From positions 29,961 through 93,960 of the forward strand of contig DATGHC010000056.1 of the NCBI GenBank assembly GCA_035308165.1: a stretch of DNA of 64,000 nucleotides. The letters run 5' to 3'. Numbering within the stretch: the stretch's first letter is position 1; each line of letters opens with the position of its first letter. Below, one piece after another: positions 25,815 to 35,286 of this stretch. The notes beneath the pieces are model-generated. The model saw only the letters and a program-made list of their open reading frames with translations, made no database searches and had not been told where the DNA came from. Source of the stretch: DASTCZ01 sp035308165. GTDB taxonomy: Bacteria; Acidobacteriota; Terriglobia; Acidiferrales; UBA7541. A program made the position numbers and the translations under genes.

Positions 25815-26474
25815 ATGGCTGGCTCGCCCGCCCAAACTGACCACAGCTTTCTCCTTCGCAAACTCCATTCCTTATCTGGACTGATTCCCGTCGGGGCCTA
25901 CATGGCCGACCACATCTGGGAAAATAGCTATTCGCTGGTAAGCTCCGGCAAGTACAACGAGGCGTCCTACGCCTTGCAGACAGTCCCGTGGCGCCTCCCA
26001 CTCGAAATTTGCATCATCTGGCTCCCGATTCTTTATCACGCCTTCTACGGATTCTATGTCTGGAATCGCGGCAAGATTAACGTTTCTCAATATCCCTGGG
26101 TCGGCAATTGGATGTTTACTCTCCAACGCTGGACCGGCCTGATCGCGTTTTTCTTCCTCGGCTGGCACGTTTACAGCGAACGCTTCCTGACCCACGGCAG
26201 ATCCACATACGACATCGTTTATCAATCCATGCAGAATCCGTATTTCTTTGGCTTTTTCCTCTTGGGCGTGAGTGCCTGTTCCGTCCATTTGGGGGTCGGC
26301 ATCTGGAATTTTCTTTGTAAGTGGGGACTGGCGGCCACAGTAAGGTCGCAGCGCGCCGCGGGTTACCTCGGCGTTGGAGTTGCGCTGGTCCTTTTGGTCA
26401 TGAGCGTTACCATCGTGGTTTGTTTCCGTTTCGGATGGCATCCTTTGGATTACTATCTCCAAGTTCAAAAATGA
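25815..26474 (+). CDS. sdhC: Succinate dehydrogenase cytochrome b558 subunit
   Basis: 219 residues with five membrane segments, the single-chain anchor of Bacillus-type (type B) succinate:quinone reductase that binds two b hemes. Histidines that could ligate heme sit in RKLHSLSGLIP, YMADHIWEN, GWHVYSERF and SVHLGVGIWN. The ribosome site AAGGG lies 5 bases before ATG. The stop overlaps the sdhA start by 4 bases (ATGA), showing translational coupling. Confidence 0.92.
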   Translation: MAGSPAQTDHSFLLRKLHSLSGLIPVGAYMADHIWENSYSLVSSGKYNEASYALQTVPWRLPLEICIIWLPILYHAFYGFYVWNRGKINVSQYPWVGNWMFTLQRWTGLIAFFFLGWHVYSERFLTHGRSTYDIVYQSMQNPYFFGFFLLGVSACSVHLGVGIWNFLCKWGLAATVRSQRAAGYLGVGVALVLLVMSVTIVVCFRFGWHPLDYYLQVQK

Positions 26475-28255
26475 AGCAACCTAAGATTATCGTCGTCGGC
26501 GGAGGTCTGGCCGGGCTCATGGCCACCATTAAGGTGGCTGAGTCGGGCGTTCCCGTGGAGCTATTCTCCATTGTCCCCGTCAAACGCTCCCATTCTGTCT
26601 GCGCGCAAGGTGGCATCAACGCCGCAAAGAATACCAAGGGTGAGGGGGATTCCACCTGGCAGCATTTCGACGACACGATTTACGGCGGCGATTTCCTCGC
26701 CAATCAGGCCCCCGTCAAGCGCATGTGCGAAGCCGCGCCCGGCATCATTGACCTTCTCGACCGCATGGGCGTCATGTTCAACCGTACGCCGGAAGGCAAT
26801 CTCGACTACCGCAGATTCGGCGGCACGCTTTTCAATCGCACCGCATTTGCGGGCGCCACCACCGGGCAGCAGTTACTCTACGCGCTCGACGAGCAGGTGC
26901 GCCGCTTTGAGGCTGAAGGAAAAGTAACGAAGTACGAAGGCTGGACGTTTCTTTCCGCAGTACTCGACGATGCAGGCATCTGCCGCGGCATCTGCGCCAT
27001 GGATTTGAAGACCATGGAGGTGAAGACTTTTGCCGGCGACGCGGCGATTTTCTGCACCGGAGGCAATGGCGCGATCTTCGGACGCTCCACAAATTCCGTG
27101 GTCTGCACCGGCATGGCGCAGTCCGCCCTTTTCCAGCAGGGCGTGGATTACGCCAACGGCGAGTTCATCCAGGTTCATCCAACTGCGATTCCCGGCGAGG
27201 ACAAGCTTCGTCTTATGAGCGAATCCGCCCGCGGCGAAGGTGGCCGCGTATGGGTGTCGAAGACACCGAACGACAATCGCCCACCCAACTCCATTCCAGT
27301 CAACGAGCGGTTCTATTTTCTTGAGGAGTGGTATCCGAAATACGGCAACCTGGTCCCACGCGACGTTGCGACCCGCGCCATTCACAAGGTCGTTTTCGAG
27401 ATGAAGCTTGGCGTTGGCGGCCATCAAGCTGTTTATTTGGATGTTTCGCACATCCCGCGGGAAATCCTGGACCGCAAGCTGGAGGGCATACTCGAAATTT
27501 ACGAAAAGTTTTTGGGCGTCGATCCACATGTTGAGCCCATGATGGTTTTCCCCGGTGTGCACTACACTATGGGCGGCATCTGGGTGGATAACGACACCCA
27601 GGCAACGAACGTCCCAGGTATTTACGCTGCCGGTGAATGCGAATATCAGTATCACGGTGCCAATCGTCTCGGGGCGAACTCGCTGGTCTCCTGCATTTAT
27701 GGCGGAATGGTCGCCGGTCCCGCCTCGGTGAAATATGGCCGCGGCCTCGACAAAGGTTGCGAGAGCGTTCCGTCCTCGATATTCGAGCGGGAACAAAAGC
27801 GCCAGCAGGGAATGAATGAGGCACTCATTTCCCAGCAGGGTGAGGAGAATCCCATCACTATATGGAAAGAAATGGGCGATTGGATGACCGAGCACGTTAC
27901 AGTGACGCGCAAGAACGCAGGCATTGAGCGCGCCGATGCCAAAATCCAGGAGCTCCAGGAACGCTTTAAGAAAATGAATTTGTCCGACCGGACCAAGTGG
28001 TCAAACCAAACGCTTTCCTTCGCTCGAGAGCTGCACGGCATGCTCATCCTGGCGCGCGTGATCACGCTCGGAGCCCTGGCGCGCGATGAGTCGCGCGGCG
28101 CGCATTACAAGCCGGACTTCCCGGAGCGCAACGATGCCGCTTGGCTGAAAACCACCCGAGCCAAATGGATCAACGGAAAGATTCAATTGACGTATGAGCC
28201 CGTGGACACTTCTCTGATTCCGCCGCGCGCGCGCCGTTACGACGCGGTAAAGTAA
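26471..28255 (+). CDS. sdhA: Succinate dehydrogenase flavoprotein subunit
   Basis: 594 residues. Oxidises succinate to fumarate with covalent FAD on the cytoplasmic face of the membrane. The N-terminus has the dinucleotide motif VVGGGLAGLMA. His41 in SHSVCAQGGINAA is the FAD attachment site. Active-site stretches include QVHPTAIPG, SESARGEGG and the capping-region HYTMGGIWVDN. The start is ATG 26471, overlapping the sdhC stop; a longer frame would run back into sdhC. sdhB follows after 14 bases. Confidence 0.97.
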   Translation: MKQPKIIVVGGGLAGLMATIKVAESGVPVELFSIVPVKRSHSVCAQGGINAAKNTKGEGDSTWQHFDDTIYGGDFLANQAPVKRMCEAAPGIIDLLDRMGVMFNRTPEGNLDYRRFGGTLFNRTAFAGATTGQQLLYALDEQVRRFEAEGKVTKYEGWTFLSAVLDDAGICRGICAMDLKTMEVKTFAGDAAIFCTGGNGAIFGRSTNSVVCTGMAQSALFQQGVDYANGEFIQVHPTAIPGEDKLRLMSESARGEGGRVWVSKTPNDNRPPNSIPVNERFYFLEEWYPKYGNLVPRDVATRAIHKVVFEMKLGVGGHQAVYLDVSHIPREILDRKLEGILEIYEKFLGVDPHVEPMMVFPGVHYTMGGIWVDNDTQATNVPGIYAAGECEYQYHGANRLGANSLVSCIYGGMVAGPASVKYGRGLDKGCESVPSSIFEREQKRQQGMNEALISQQGEENPITIWKEMGDWMTEHVTVTRKNAGIERADAKIQELQERFKKMNLSDRTKWSNQTLSFARELHGMLILARVITLGALARDESRGAHYKPDFPERNDAAWLKTTRAKWINGKIQLTYEPVDTSLIPPRARRYDAVK

Positions 28256-28269
28256 TTTTTCGAGGCGCT

Positions 28270-29022
28270 ATGGCCGAAAACAAGAAAGTAATCGTCAAAG
28301 TGAAGCGCCAGACGGCGCCAACCGACCGCCCGCACTGGGAAGAGTTTGAACTCACCTGGCGCCCGCACATGAACGTCATCATCTGCCTTCGAGATATCGC
28401 CGAGCGACCCATCACTCGCGACGGCCAGAAAACAACGCCTGTCACCTATGATTCCAATTGCCTAGAAGAAGTCTGCGGCTCCTGCGCGATGGTAATTAAC
28501 GGCAAAGCCCGCATGGCCTGCTCGGCTCTTGTCGATCACTTTGATCAACCCATCCGAATTGAGCCCATGACCAAGTTCCCCGTGATCCGCGATCTGGCCG
28601 TGGATCGCAACGTCATGTTTCATAATTTGAAGCGCGTGAAGGCTTGGATCCCCATTGATGGCACCTACGATATGGGCGAAGGTCCAAAGATGGCTGCCGA
28701 AGCGCAGGAGAAAGCCTACCCGCTTTCCCGGTGCATCACTTGCGGCATATGCCTGGAGGTTTGTCCTCAGGTTAATTCCCACAGCAACTTCGTCGGCGCG
28801 GCCATCATCAGCCAGGTACGCCTTTTCAACATGCATCCCACGGGAGCGATGAATTCCCACGAGCGCTTGGAAGCGATCAGCGGCGCCGGCGGCGTCCAGG
28901 ATTGCGCCAATGCACAAAACTGTGTCCATGCTTGCCCGAAATCCATTCCTTTGACGGAATCCATCGCTCAGGTCAATCGCGACGCCATACGCCAGTCGTT
29001 GGCCGGTTGGCTCTTCGGCTAA
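28270..29022 (+). CDS. sdhB: Succinate dehydrogenase iron-sulfur subunit
   Basis: 250 residues. Passes electrons from FAD to quinone. The [2Fe-2S] cysteines are Cys64, Cys69, Cys72 and Cys84. The [4Fe-4S] motif is CITCGICLEVCP (Cys155, 158, 161, with Cys165). The last cluster uses Cys212, Cys218 and Cys222. Spacing matches Bacillus-type SdhB. Last gene of sdhCAB; the exported dipeptidase begins only 17 bases later and may be read through from this operon. Confidence 0.97.
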   Translation: MAENKKVIVKVKRQTAPTDRPHWEEFELTWRPHMNVIICLRDIAERPITRDGQKTTPVTYDSNCLEEVCGSCAMVINGKARMACSALVDHFDQPIRIEPMTKFPVIRDLAVDRNVMFHNLKRVKAWIPIDGTYDMGEGPKMAAEAQEKAYPLSRCITCGICLEVCPQVNSHSNFVGAAIISQVRLFNMHPTGAMNSHERLEAISGAGGVQDCANAQNCVHACPKSIPLTESIAQVNRDAIRQSLAGWLFG

Positions 29023-29039
29023 CCGTGTGCCCATCCATC

Positions 29040-30266
29040 ATGAAGCGCAGACAGTTCACAATTCTTGCAGGCGGCGTTCTTTTGGCCTGCGCCTTGAATC
29101 TCTCCAATATGTCCGCTGACGATATCGCCGACCGTGCCCGCAAGATTCACTTCAATTCCATCGTTCTGGACACGCATGATGACACGCCGCAGCGCATGTT
29201 TTTCGAGCATTTCGATCTGGGCCATCGCGACACCGAAGGCAATATTGATATCGCCCGCATGAAGGAAGGCGGCCTGAACGCGATTTTCTTTTCCATCTGG
29301 GCGCCTGTTAATACTGTCGGCCCCGCCGCCACCAAGCGCGCGTTTGATTTGATTTCGACCGTGCGTGACCAAGTCCAGAAGCATCCGCAGGATTTGGCGC
29401 TCTGCACCACCGCCGCGGAAGTCCGCGCCGCTCACGCTCAGGGTAAGATCGCCGCGCTTATGGGAGTTGAGGGCGGCCACATGATCAACGACGATCTTGG
29501 CGTCCTCCGCCAGTTCGCGAAGCTTGGCGCGCGCTATATGACTCTCACGCACACAGCGGATACGGATTGGGCCGGCTCTTCTGGAGATGACGCAAAGCAC
29601 ATCGGTCTGACCTCCTTCGGAAAAGACGTCGTCCTGGAAATGAACAGACTCGGTATGATGGTGGACATCTCTCACGTTTCCGACAAGACTTTCTATGACG
29701 CGCTGGCGGCCAGCAAAGCACCCATGATTGCGTCGCATTCCTCCTGTCGCGCCATCTGTGACGCGCCTCGTAACATGACCGACGACATGATTAAAGCCCT
29801 GGCCGCAAAGGGTGGGGTGATTCAGATTAACTATCACGTAGGTTTCTTGAGTCAGGCCTATCGCGACGCTTCAAATAAGAGCGCGGAATTGAAGTCACGA
29901 ATCGCCGCGGTGGACAAGGCCGCCGGAGAAAACGAAGCCGCCAGCATCCGCGAAGGCGAAAAGGTTGCGCACCAGATGATGGCCGAAGGCAAGCTGCCTG
30001 AGGTAGATTGGCAGGCCATCGTGGATCACATCGATCATGCCGTGAAACTGGTCGGTGCGGATCACGTTGGCCTGGGCTCCGATTTCGATGGGGCCGTGAT
30101 GCCTCTGGGCATGGAGGATTGCAGCAAGTTGCCGAAACTGACTGAGGCGATGTTGCGCCGTGGATATTCCGAGGCGGACATTCGCAAGATCCTCGGCGAA
30201 AACACTTTGCGCGTGATGGAAGAAGTTGAGCGGGTTAGCCGCCAGTTGCAAGCGGCGGGTAAATGA
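29040..30266 (+). CDS. Membrane dipeptidase (peptidase M19), exported
   Basis: 408 residues. A zinc amidohydrolase-fold dipeptidase: DTHDDTP (His46, Asp48), GVEGGH with the bridging Glu, DISHVSDKT and SHSSCRAI supply metal ligands, and GLGSDFDG lies near the end. The N-terminus MKRRQFTILAGGVLLAC has a twin-arginine-like KRRQF and a possible lipobox (LLAC), so it may be a Tat-exported lipoprotein. Both signals are tentative. It cleaves dipeptides, including D-amino-acid-containing ones. It follows sdhB closely and is followed after 78 bases by a cyclophilin. Confidence 0.93.
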   Translation: MKRRQFTILAGGVLLACALNLSNMSADDIADRARKIHFNSIVLDTHDDTPQRMFFEHFDLGHRDTEGNIDIARMKEGGLNAIFFSIWAPVNTVGPAATKRAFDLISTVRDQVQKHPQDLALCTTAAEVRAAHAQGKIAALMGVEGGHMINDDLGVLRQFAKLGARYMTLTHTADTDWAGSSGDDAKHIGLTSFGKDVVLEMNRLGMMVDISHVSDKTFYDALAASKAPMIASHSSCRAICDAPRNMTDDMIKALAAKGGVIQINYHVGFLSQAYRDASNKSAELKSRIAAVDKAAGENEAASIREGEKVAHQMMAEGKLPEVDWQAIVDHIDHAVKLVGADHVGLGSDFDGAVMPLGMEDCSKLPKLTEAMLRRGYSEADIRKILGENTLRVMEEVERVSRQLQAAGK

Positions 30267-30344
30267 CGGACGAAATCTAAACGAAGTACATTCCACGGAA
30301 TCCCGTTGCAGTGCCGATTGCGCGCTGACTCGGGGGAGGACGAA

Positions 30345-31067
30345 ATGAAAGCGATTGCTCGGGGTATCCTGGCAGGGGTGGCAGTTGCGGCTGTTGTGAT
30401 GGTGGTTATGGCACAGGGCACCGCACCAGCCCAGAAAGCTGCGGGATCATCGGTTTCCTATGACAAAGCCCTATTGAATCCCGCAACGCTGACCGCCAAA
30501 GCGCCGGAAACCTTTGAAGTGAAATTTGTAACCACCGAAGGAGACTTCGTCGTTCTGGTTCATCGTGCCTGGGCGCCGCTGGGCGCCGATCGCTTCTATA
30601 ACTTGGTGAAACATCATTTTTTTGATGGCGCCGCGTTTTATCGAGTTCTTAAGGGATTCATGGCCCAATTCGGAATGAGCGCCTATCCGGAAGTCACCAA
30701 AGCATGGGACCGAGCGGAGATCAAGGACGACCGCGTAAGCCAGAGCAACACGCGCGGCAAGATTACATTTGCGACTGCGGGACCAAATACACGGACGACG
30801 CAGCTCTTCATCAGTTTTGGAAATAATTCTTTTCTAGATTCGCAAGGATTCTCGCCATTTGGAGAAGTGACATCGGGGATGGATGTGGTTGACAAGCTCT
30901 ACAACGGCTACGGTGATGGGCCGCCAGATGGCAAGGGGCCTGATCAGGGCAAGGCCACTGCGCAGGGCAGGGCGTATCTCGAGAAGAATTTCCCGAAGCT
31001 GAGCATAATCAAGTCGGCCACGCTTGTTCCCTCCGCGCCTCCGGCGGGAGGGGCCAAAAAGCCATAG
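30345..31067 (+). CDS. Exported cyclophilin-type peptidyl-prolyl isomerase
   Basis: 240 residues, start ATG 30345 behind GGGGGAGGA. A signal peptide (ends near AQG) is followed by a spacer and a cyclophilin domain: EGDFVVLVHRAWAPLGADRF, FYRVLKGFMAQFG in place of the canonical FHRVIPGFMVQGG, TAGPNTRTTQLFIS and FGEVTSGMDVVDKL. The usual Gln of the active-site loop is retained (MAQ). The C-terminus ends in a Pro/Gly/Lys tail. It probably assists folding of exported proteins in the periplasm. Confidence 0.9.
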   Translation: MKAIARGILAGVAVAAVVMVVMAQGTAPAQKAAGSSVSYDKALLNPATLTAKAPETFEVKFVTTEGDFVVLVHRAWAPLGADRFYNLVKHHFFDGAAFYRVLKGFMAQFGMSAYPEVTKAWDRAEIKDDRVSQSNTRGKITFATAGPNTRTTQLFISFGNNSFLDSQGFSPFGEVTSGMDVVDKLYNGYGDGPPDGKGPDQGKATAQGRAYLEKNFPKLSIIKSATLVPSAPPAGGAKKP

Positions 31068-31304
31068 TTCAAACCCCTTTCGCGTTTGGTCTGGCCGCAG
31101 TGGAAATAATTTGTGCGACAACACGTCGGCCCTATGAGGTTGGTGAGTGTTTGCACACGCCGAGATTGCCTGTGGGTTTCTTCCCTAATTTTTCATCTCC
31201 ATTTGTGCGATACTCTGCCGCTGGAGGATGGACGCGTGGTGCCCCGGAACAACTGTTTCTCTCAGCGAGGACGATGTAACCAACCATCCCCCACTTCTTT
31301 CAGG
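31068..31304. other. Intergenic, no gene seen
   Basis: Upstream of the tandem-domain exported protein. The open frame continues to 31113 but its translation has no signal peptide or domain character, so I treat it as non-coding leader. Confidence 0.35.
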
Positions 31305-32540
31305 TTGTCGCGAACCCTTTTTCTGCTGGCTTTTGCCGTCACGGTTCTTGCGTCCGCTGCGTCCTTCCGAGTCCACGCGCAAGCCGCTCAATCCTCCTCC
31401 GTTTTATACAACGACGCCCTTAAAGGCAACGGACAGTTGCCCACCAGCGACACGACTTACTGCCATCTAGCTTACGAATCACAGGGGTACGTCGTTGGAA
31501 ATATTTCCGACAAAGGAGTCTGCGACGCTCCGGTCTCGCCGCCCGGAGACTTGGAGCCGCATGCGCGCATTGAAGTCACCGCCTCGCTGCAAAAGGGAAC
31601 TGCGGACACAAATTTCGGCGTCTATTTTGGTTTCCTTCCAGGCGATGCGCAGGCGCATTACCACTTCAGCCTTACTTTCGACGGAAAATTTTCGGTGACT
31701 TACCTCAATAGTGGCAAACGTGTATACCCGTTTCCCCTGCGCGCCGACGCGTCCATCAAACAGGGATTGAATGCCACCAACCGCCTTGCGGTTGAAATCA
31801 TGGGTGCCCGGGCGCGCTTTTTCATCAACGGTAAGGAGGTTGGCTCAATTCTTGCCAGGGACCAGATCCACGGTGCTATGGGCCTGGGTGTGGATTCCAA
31901 CGGTTCCGAAGCCGTATTTACCGATATCCTGGTCACCGATTTGGCTCCCGGCGCTCAAACAACCGGCAGTCCAGCGACTGGCCGCACTCTCCTCTGGGAT
32001 GATGATTTTGTGAAAGAAAGGAATTGGACGCAAGAGATTGGAAAGCCCTGCGTCAGCTCCTATGTGCCGGGTGGTTACGTCATGGAGAATACTGCTGACA
32101 ACTCCTACTGCCTGCTACGACTGAAGAAAATCGGAGTGCTTCCCAGCCACGTGAGCATCGAGCTGACCGTCGCTCTTACTTCGGGCGCGGAAAATTCCGA
32201 CTATGGCCTTTCGTTCGGAGGAGCCGATTCGGGATCCAACTATTTCTTCTATCTCTTCGGTGTGGACGCTAACGGCTCCTACGATTTGTCTCATCACACC
32301 ACCGAATGGAAGGACATCAAGCCCTGGACCGCGGAGTCATATGTGAATAAAGGATTCAATGCACCGAACAAGCTTACCGTTGAAATTCGAGGAACCTCGG
32401 TCACCTACTCCGTAAACGGCCACCAGTTGGGAACCAGCACGCTGGATGAGAATCCGCGCGGCGAGGTTGGGCTCTACTTGAATGCAACGGGCATGCACGC
32501 GAAATACACGCGCCTGACCATCTACGACCTGGGCCAATAA
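31305..32540 (+). CDS. Exported protein with two tandem concanavalin/laminin-G-like repeats
   Basis: I do not recognise a named family. The protein (about 411 residues from TTG 31305) starts with a clean signal peptide (SRTLFLLAFAVTVLASAASF, cut near HAQ). Two repeats of about 190 residues follow. Each opens with a LYNDAL/LWDDDF strand, has a Cys pair 20-30 residues apart, and continues with GVYFGF or GLSFGG, a NRLAVEI or NKLTVEI strand, and FINGKEVGS or VNGHQLGTS. These landmarks are those of beta-sandwich carbohydrate-binding (DUF1080/LamG-like) domains. The start is uncertain: the longest frame begins at 31113, but its first 64 residues do not look real and the TTG lacks a strong ribosome site. 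A surface or periplasmic glycan-binding role is an inference. Confidence 0.7.
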   Translation: MSRTLFLLAFAVTVLASAASFRVHAQAAQSSSVLYNDALKGNGQLPTSDTTYCHLAYESQGYVVGNISDKGVCDAPVSPPGDLEPHARIEVTASLQKGTADTNFGVYFGFLPGDAQAHYHFSLTFDGKFSVTYLNSGKRVYPFPLRADASIKQGLNATNRLAVEIMGARARFFINGKEVGSILARDQIHGAMGLGVDSNGSEAVFTDILVTDLAPGAQTTGSPATGRTLLWDDDFVKERNWTQEIGKPCVSSYVPGGYVMENTADNSYCLLRLKKIGVLPSHVSIELTVALTSGAENSDYGLSFGGADSGSNYFFYLFGVDANGSYDLSHHTTEWKDIKPWTAESYVNKGFNAPNKLTVEIRGTSVTYSVNGHQLGTSTLDENPRGEVGLYLNATGMHAKYTRLTIYDLGQ

Positions 32541-32569
32541 TTGCGCGAAGAATGGCAGGCGCGCGCCGC

Positions 32570-33508
32570 TTAAATTCCCAGCACGCCTACAAGTTCCCGA
32601 ACCGTCGCCGCCGACTTATCGAGCGCTGTTTTCTCATCGGGGGTCAGCTTGATCTCAATGATTTGTTCAATGCCTCGTGCCCCGAGTTTCACTGGCACAC
32701 CCACGAACAATTCCTTGATGCCGTATTCGCCTTCCAGGTACGCCGCGCAGGGAAGTATCTTTTTCTTATCCTTCAAAATTGCTTCCACCATTTCTACCAC
32801 CGCCGCCGATGGCGCGTAGTACGCCGATCCCGTTTTCAACAAATTCACAATTTCCGCTCCGCCCTTGCGTGTGCGGTCCACAATCGCGGCAATCCTGTCG
32901 GCGGGAAGCAAGTCGGGCAGGGGGATCCCCGCTACCGTTGAATACCGCGCCAGGGGCACCATGTCGTCGCCGTGCCCGCCCAATACAAACGAGTGAACGT
33001 TTTCCACCGAGACGCCCAACTCCATGGCCACAAATGTGCTCATCCTCGCGGAGTCCAGCACGCCCGCCATTCCAATCACGCGGTTCTTGGAAAAGCCGCT
33101 GAGCTTGTACGCCGCCTGCGCCATGGCGTCCAGCGGATTGGTGACTACAATCAAGATCGCGTTTGGCGAGTACTTCACCACTTGCTCGACAACCGCCTTA
33201 ATCACATCGTAATTTGCCTTCAGCAAATCGTCGCGGCTCATACCCGGTTTGCGCGGAAACCCGGCGGTCATCACCACGATATCGCTGTTGGCCGTTTCTT
33301 TGTAATCACCATTGGCCGTCGAAATTCCGATGGCACGCGCGTCCGAACGCGTAATTGGCGTGGACTCCAGCATGTCCAGCCCCTTGCCGACGGGAATCCC
33401 TTCCATGATGTCGCACAGCACCACGTCCGCGAGCTCGTGATCCAAAATTCGCTGGGCCGTAGTCGCGCCCACGAACCCGCCCCCCACAACTGTCACTTTC
33501 TTGCGCAT
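32570..33508 (-). CDS. mdh: Malate dehydrogenase (LDH-like)
   Basis: 312 residues. Interconverts malate and oxaloacetate with NAD in the TCA cycle. The NAD fold has VVGGGFVGATTA with Asp33 after the second strand. Substrate arginines are in GFPRKPGMSRDDLL (Arg86, Arg92). The catalytic His179 is in LGGHGDDMVPL, and VTNPLDAM is conserved. Arg86 (not Gln) favours malate over lactate. The start is ATG 33508, with GAGAGGGG upstream; the frame extends further but without support. icd lies upstream on the same strand, with a 195-base gap that holds a palindrome. Confidence 0.96.
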   Translation of the reverse strand: MRKKVTVVGGGFVGATTAQRILDHELADVVLCDIMEGIPVGKGLDMLESTPITRSDARAIGISTANGDYKETANSDIVVMTAGFPRKPGMSRDDLLKANYDVIKAVVEQVVKYSPNAILIVVTNPLDAMAQAAYKLSGFSKNRVIGMAGVLDSARMSTFVAMELGVSVENVHSFVLGGHGDDMVPLARYSTVAGIPLPDLLPADRIAAIVDRTRKGGAEIVNLLKTGSAYYAPSAAVVEMVEAILKDKKKILPCAAYLEGEYGIKELFVGVPVKLGARGIEQIIEIKLTPDEKTALDKSAATVRELVGVLGI

Positions 33509-33603
33509 GCAACCCCTCTCTTTGGCGTGCAGTGGCGCGGCCACTGCACAGTTGACGATGAGTTAACCAAAATACTGAATTCCAATTTGCGACTGCTTTT
33601 CAG

Positions 33604-33623
33604 GGGGCGGGAGCTCCCGCCCC
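33604..33623. terminator. 20-bp perfect palindrome between icd and mdh
   Basis: A self-complementary 20-mer, GGGGCGGGAG then CTCCCGCCCC. As RNA it would form an 8-bp GC-rich stem with a 4-base loop. It lies 80 bases after the icd stop on the leftward strand, so it may end icd transcription. The T-tract is weak, so a protein-binding or processing role is also possible. Confidence 0.4.
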
Positions 33624-33703
33624 GAAATTTATCCCCGCCTAAATCTGGGCGTTGACCCCGAAGCCTGCTTGGGTCCAAACGCAAGACTTTTTTGAGAAAA
33701 TTG

Positions 33704-35125
33704 CTAATCCGCCGAAGCCGCCCTGACCATATTCTCGATGATCGCCGTGGCAAACTCCGATGTACTGATCTTCGTTGCCCCGGTCATCTGCCTCTCGAGA
33801 TCATACGTCACGCGTTTCTGCGCTATGGTCCGCGCAATCCCATTCTCAATCAGTCGTGCCACTTCATCCCAACCAATGAATTCAAACATCATCGCCCCGG
33901 AAAGCATCACCGACCCCGGGTTGATCACGTCCTTGTCCGCATATTTCGGCGCCGTTCCGTGCGTGGCCTCAAAGCATCCGAATCCGTCCCCGATGTTCGA
34001 CCCGGGCGCCATCCCCAGGCCTCCCACCTGTGCCGCGCAGGCATCCGACAAATAGTCCCCATTTAAATTGGGAGTGGCCATGACCTCATATTCATCCGCG
34101 CGCGTGAGCACCTGCTGGAAAACCGAATCGGCAATGCGGTCGTTGATCATCAACTTCTGTTTCCACTGCCCGCGGCCGTGCGTTGCATAAATCGCATCCA
34201 GCACTTGCTTCACTTCCGCGCAAACCTCGGCGCGAAACGCATCGGTGGCCTGTTCAAATCCCGGTTCGACCATCGCCGCGTTCTCCTCAGTCGTAAGCTG
34301 GGGATTTCTGTCCAGGTTGTCTACCATCCAGCTCTCGCGCTCCGTGATCGTCTGAGCGCGGAATTCGTCTTTCGCCAGCTCGTATCCCCAGTCGCGGAAG
34401 GCTCCTTCCGTATATTTCTGAATATTTCCCTTGTGCACCAGCGTAACCCTGCGCCGTTTGGTCAGCAGCGCGTGCTCAATCGCGCGCCGCACCAGCCGCT
34501 TGGTCCCTGTGGGTGACATCGGTTTGATCCCCACTCCCGAATCCCACCGGATCCTCTTCTTGGAGTCCTTTAGCATTTCATTGTTCAGAAACTCCAGCAG
34601 TTTCCGCGCCTCAGGTGTCCCTGCTTTCCATTCAATCCCGATGTACACATCTTCGGTGTTCTCACGGTAAATCACGATGTTCATCCGTTCCGGGTTCTTA
34701 ACTGGGGAAGGGACGCCTGCGAAATATTTCACAGGCCGCACGCAGGCATACAGATCCAGGAGTTGCCGCAAGGCCACATTCAGCGAACGAATCCCGCCGC
34801 CCACCGGAGTCGTCAGCGGCCCTTTAATCGCCACTCGAAAATCGCGAATGGCCTCCACCGTGTCATCCGGCAGCCACACTCTGAAAGTGTTGAAGGCCTT
34901 CTCGCCCGCAAACACCTCATACCACTCCACGCGCCGCTTTCCTTCGTAGGCGCGCTTCACCGCCGCGTCAAACACACGCCGCGAGGCACGCCAGATGTCC
35001 CTCCCGGTCCCGTCTCCTTCAATAAAGGGAATAATCGGGTTGTCCGGCACAACGAATTTCCCATTTATGTAATCAATGGGTTTGCCTTCGGAAGGAATAG
35101 CCACGCCGTTGTATGCCAGCTTCAT
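33704..35125 (-). CDS. icd: NADP-type isocitrate dehydrogenase
   Basis: 473 residues, of the E. coli Icd type but about 55 longer. Oxidatively decarboxylates isocitrate to 2-oxoglutarate. Key stretches: FIEGDGTGRDIW, GPLTTPVGGGIRSLNVALRQ with Ser114 (equivalent to the Ser113 phosphorylated by AceK in E. coli), RENTEDVYIGIEW, the metal-binding NLNGDYLSDACAAQVGG, and FEATHGTAPKYAD, typical of NADP use. The extra length includes an insert near residues 165-190 and after 265. No aceK lies in the window. Upstream is a 284-base gap with possible RNA structure. Confidence 0.95.
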   Translation of the reverse strand: MKLAYNGVAIPSEGKPIDYINGKFVVPDNPIIPFIEGDGTGRDIWRASRRVFDAAVKRAYEGKRRVEWYEVFAGEKAFNTFRVWLPDDTVEAIRDFRVAIKGPLTTPVGGGIRSLNVALRQLLDLYACVRPVKYFAGVPSPVKNPERMNIVIYRENTEDVYIGIEWKAGTPEARKLLEFLNNEMLKDSKKRIRWDSGVGIKPMSPTGTKRLVRRAIEHALLTKRRRVTLVHKGNIQKYTEGAFRDWGYELAKDEFRAQTITERESWMVDNLDRNPQLTTEENAAMVEPGFEQATDAFRAEVCAEVKQVLDAIYATHGRGQWKQKLMINDRIADSVFQQVLTRADEYEVMATPNLNGDYLSDACAAQVGGLGMAPGSNIGDGFGCFEATHGTAPKYADKDVINPGSVMLSGAMMFEFIGWDEVARLIENGIARTIAQKRVTYDLERQMTGATKISTSEFATAIIENMVRAASAD

Positions 35126-35180
35126 CTAATTTCCCTTGAGTGGTAATTATTGACGCTGCGACGCGGCAGCATGAACCAAA

Positions 35181-35286
35181 AACGATAACACAATCTCACC
35201 GACGCCGCACATCGTGGCCCGGTGCGCACTCTTATCGTTGCCTGCCCCCCGGAGCCTGCGGTGTGCGAAGCCTATACACAGGCAGG
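35181..35286. ncRNA. Possible structured RNA or leader upstream of icd
   Basis: Two adjacent hairpins can be drawn. Hairpin 1: AACGATAA (35181-35188) pairs with TTATCGTT (35232-35239), enclosing CACCG/CGGTG (35197-35201, 35220-35224). Hairpin 2: CCTGCC (35241-35246) pairs with GGCAGG (35281-35286), with TGTG/CACA inside (35262-35265, 35277-35280). The minus-strand copy would lie in the icd leader, with a run of Ts after hairpin 1. Strand and identity are unknown; a 6S-like or regulatory leader is possible. The rest of 35126-35409 holds no gene. Confidence 0.3.
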
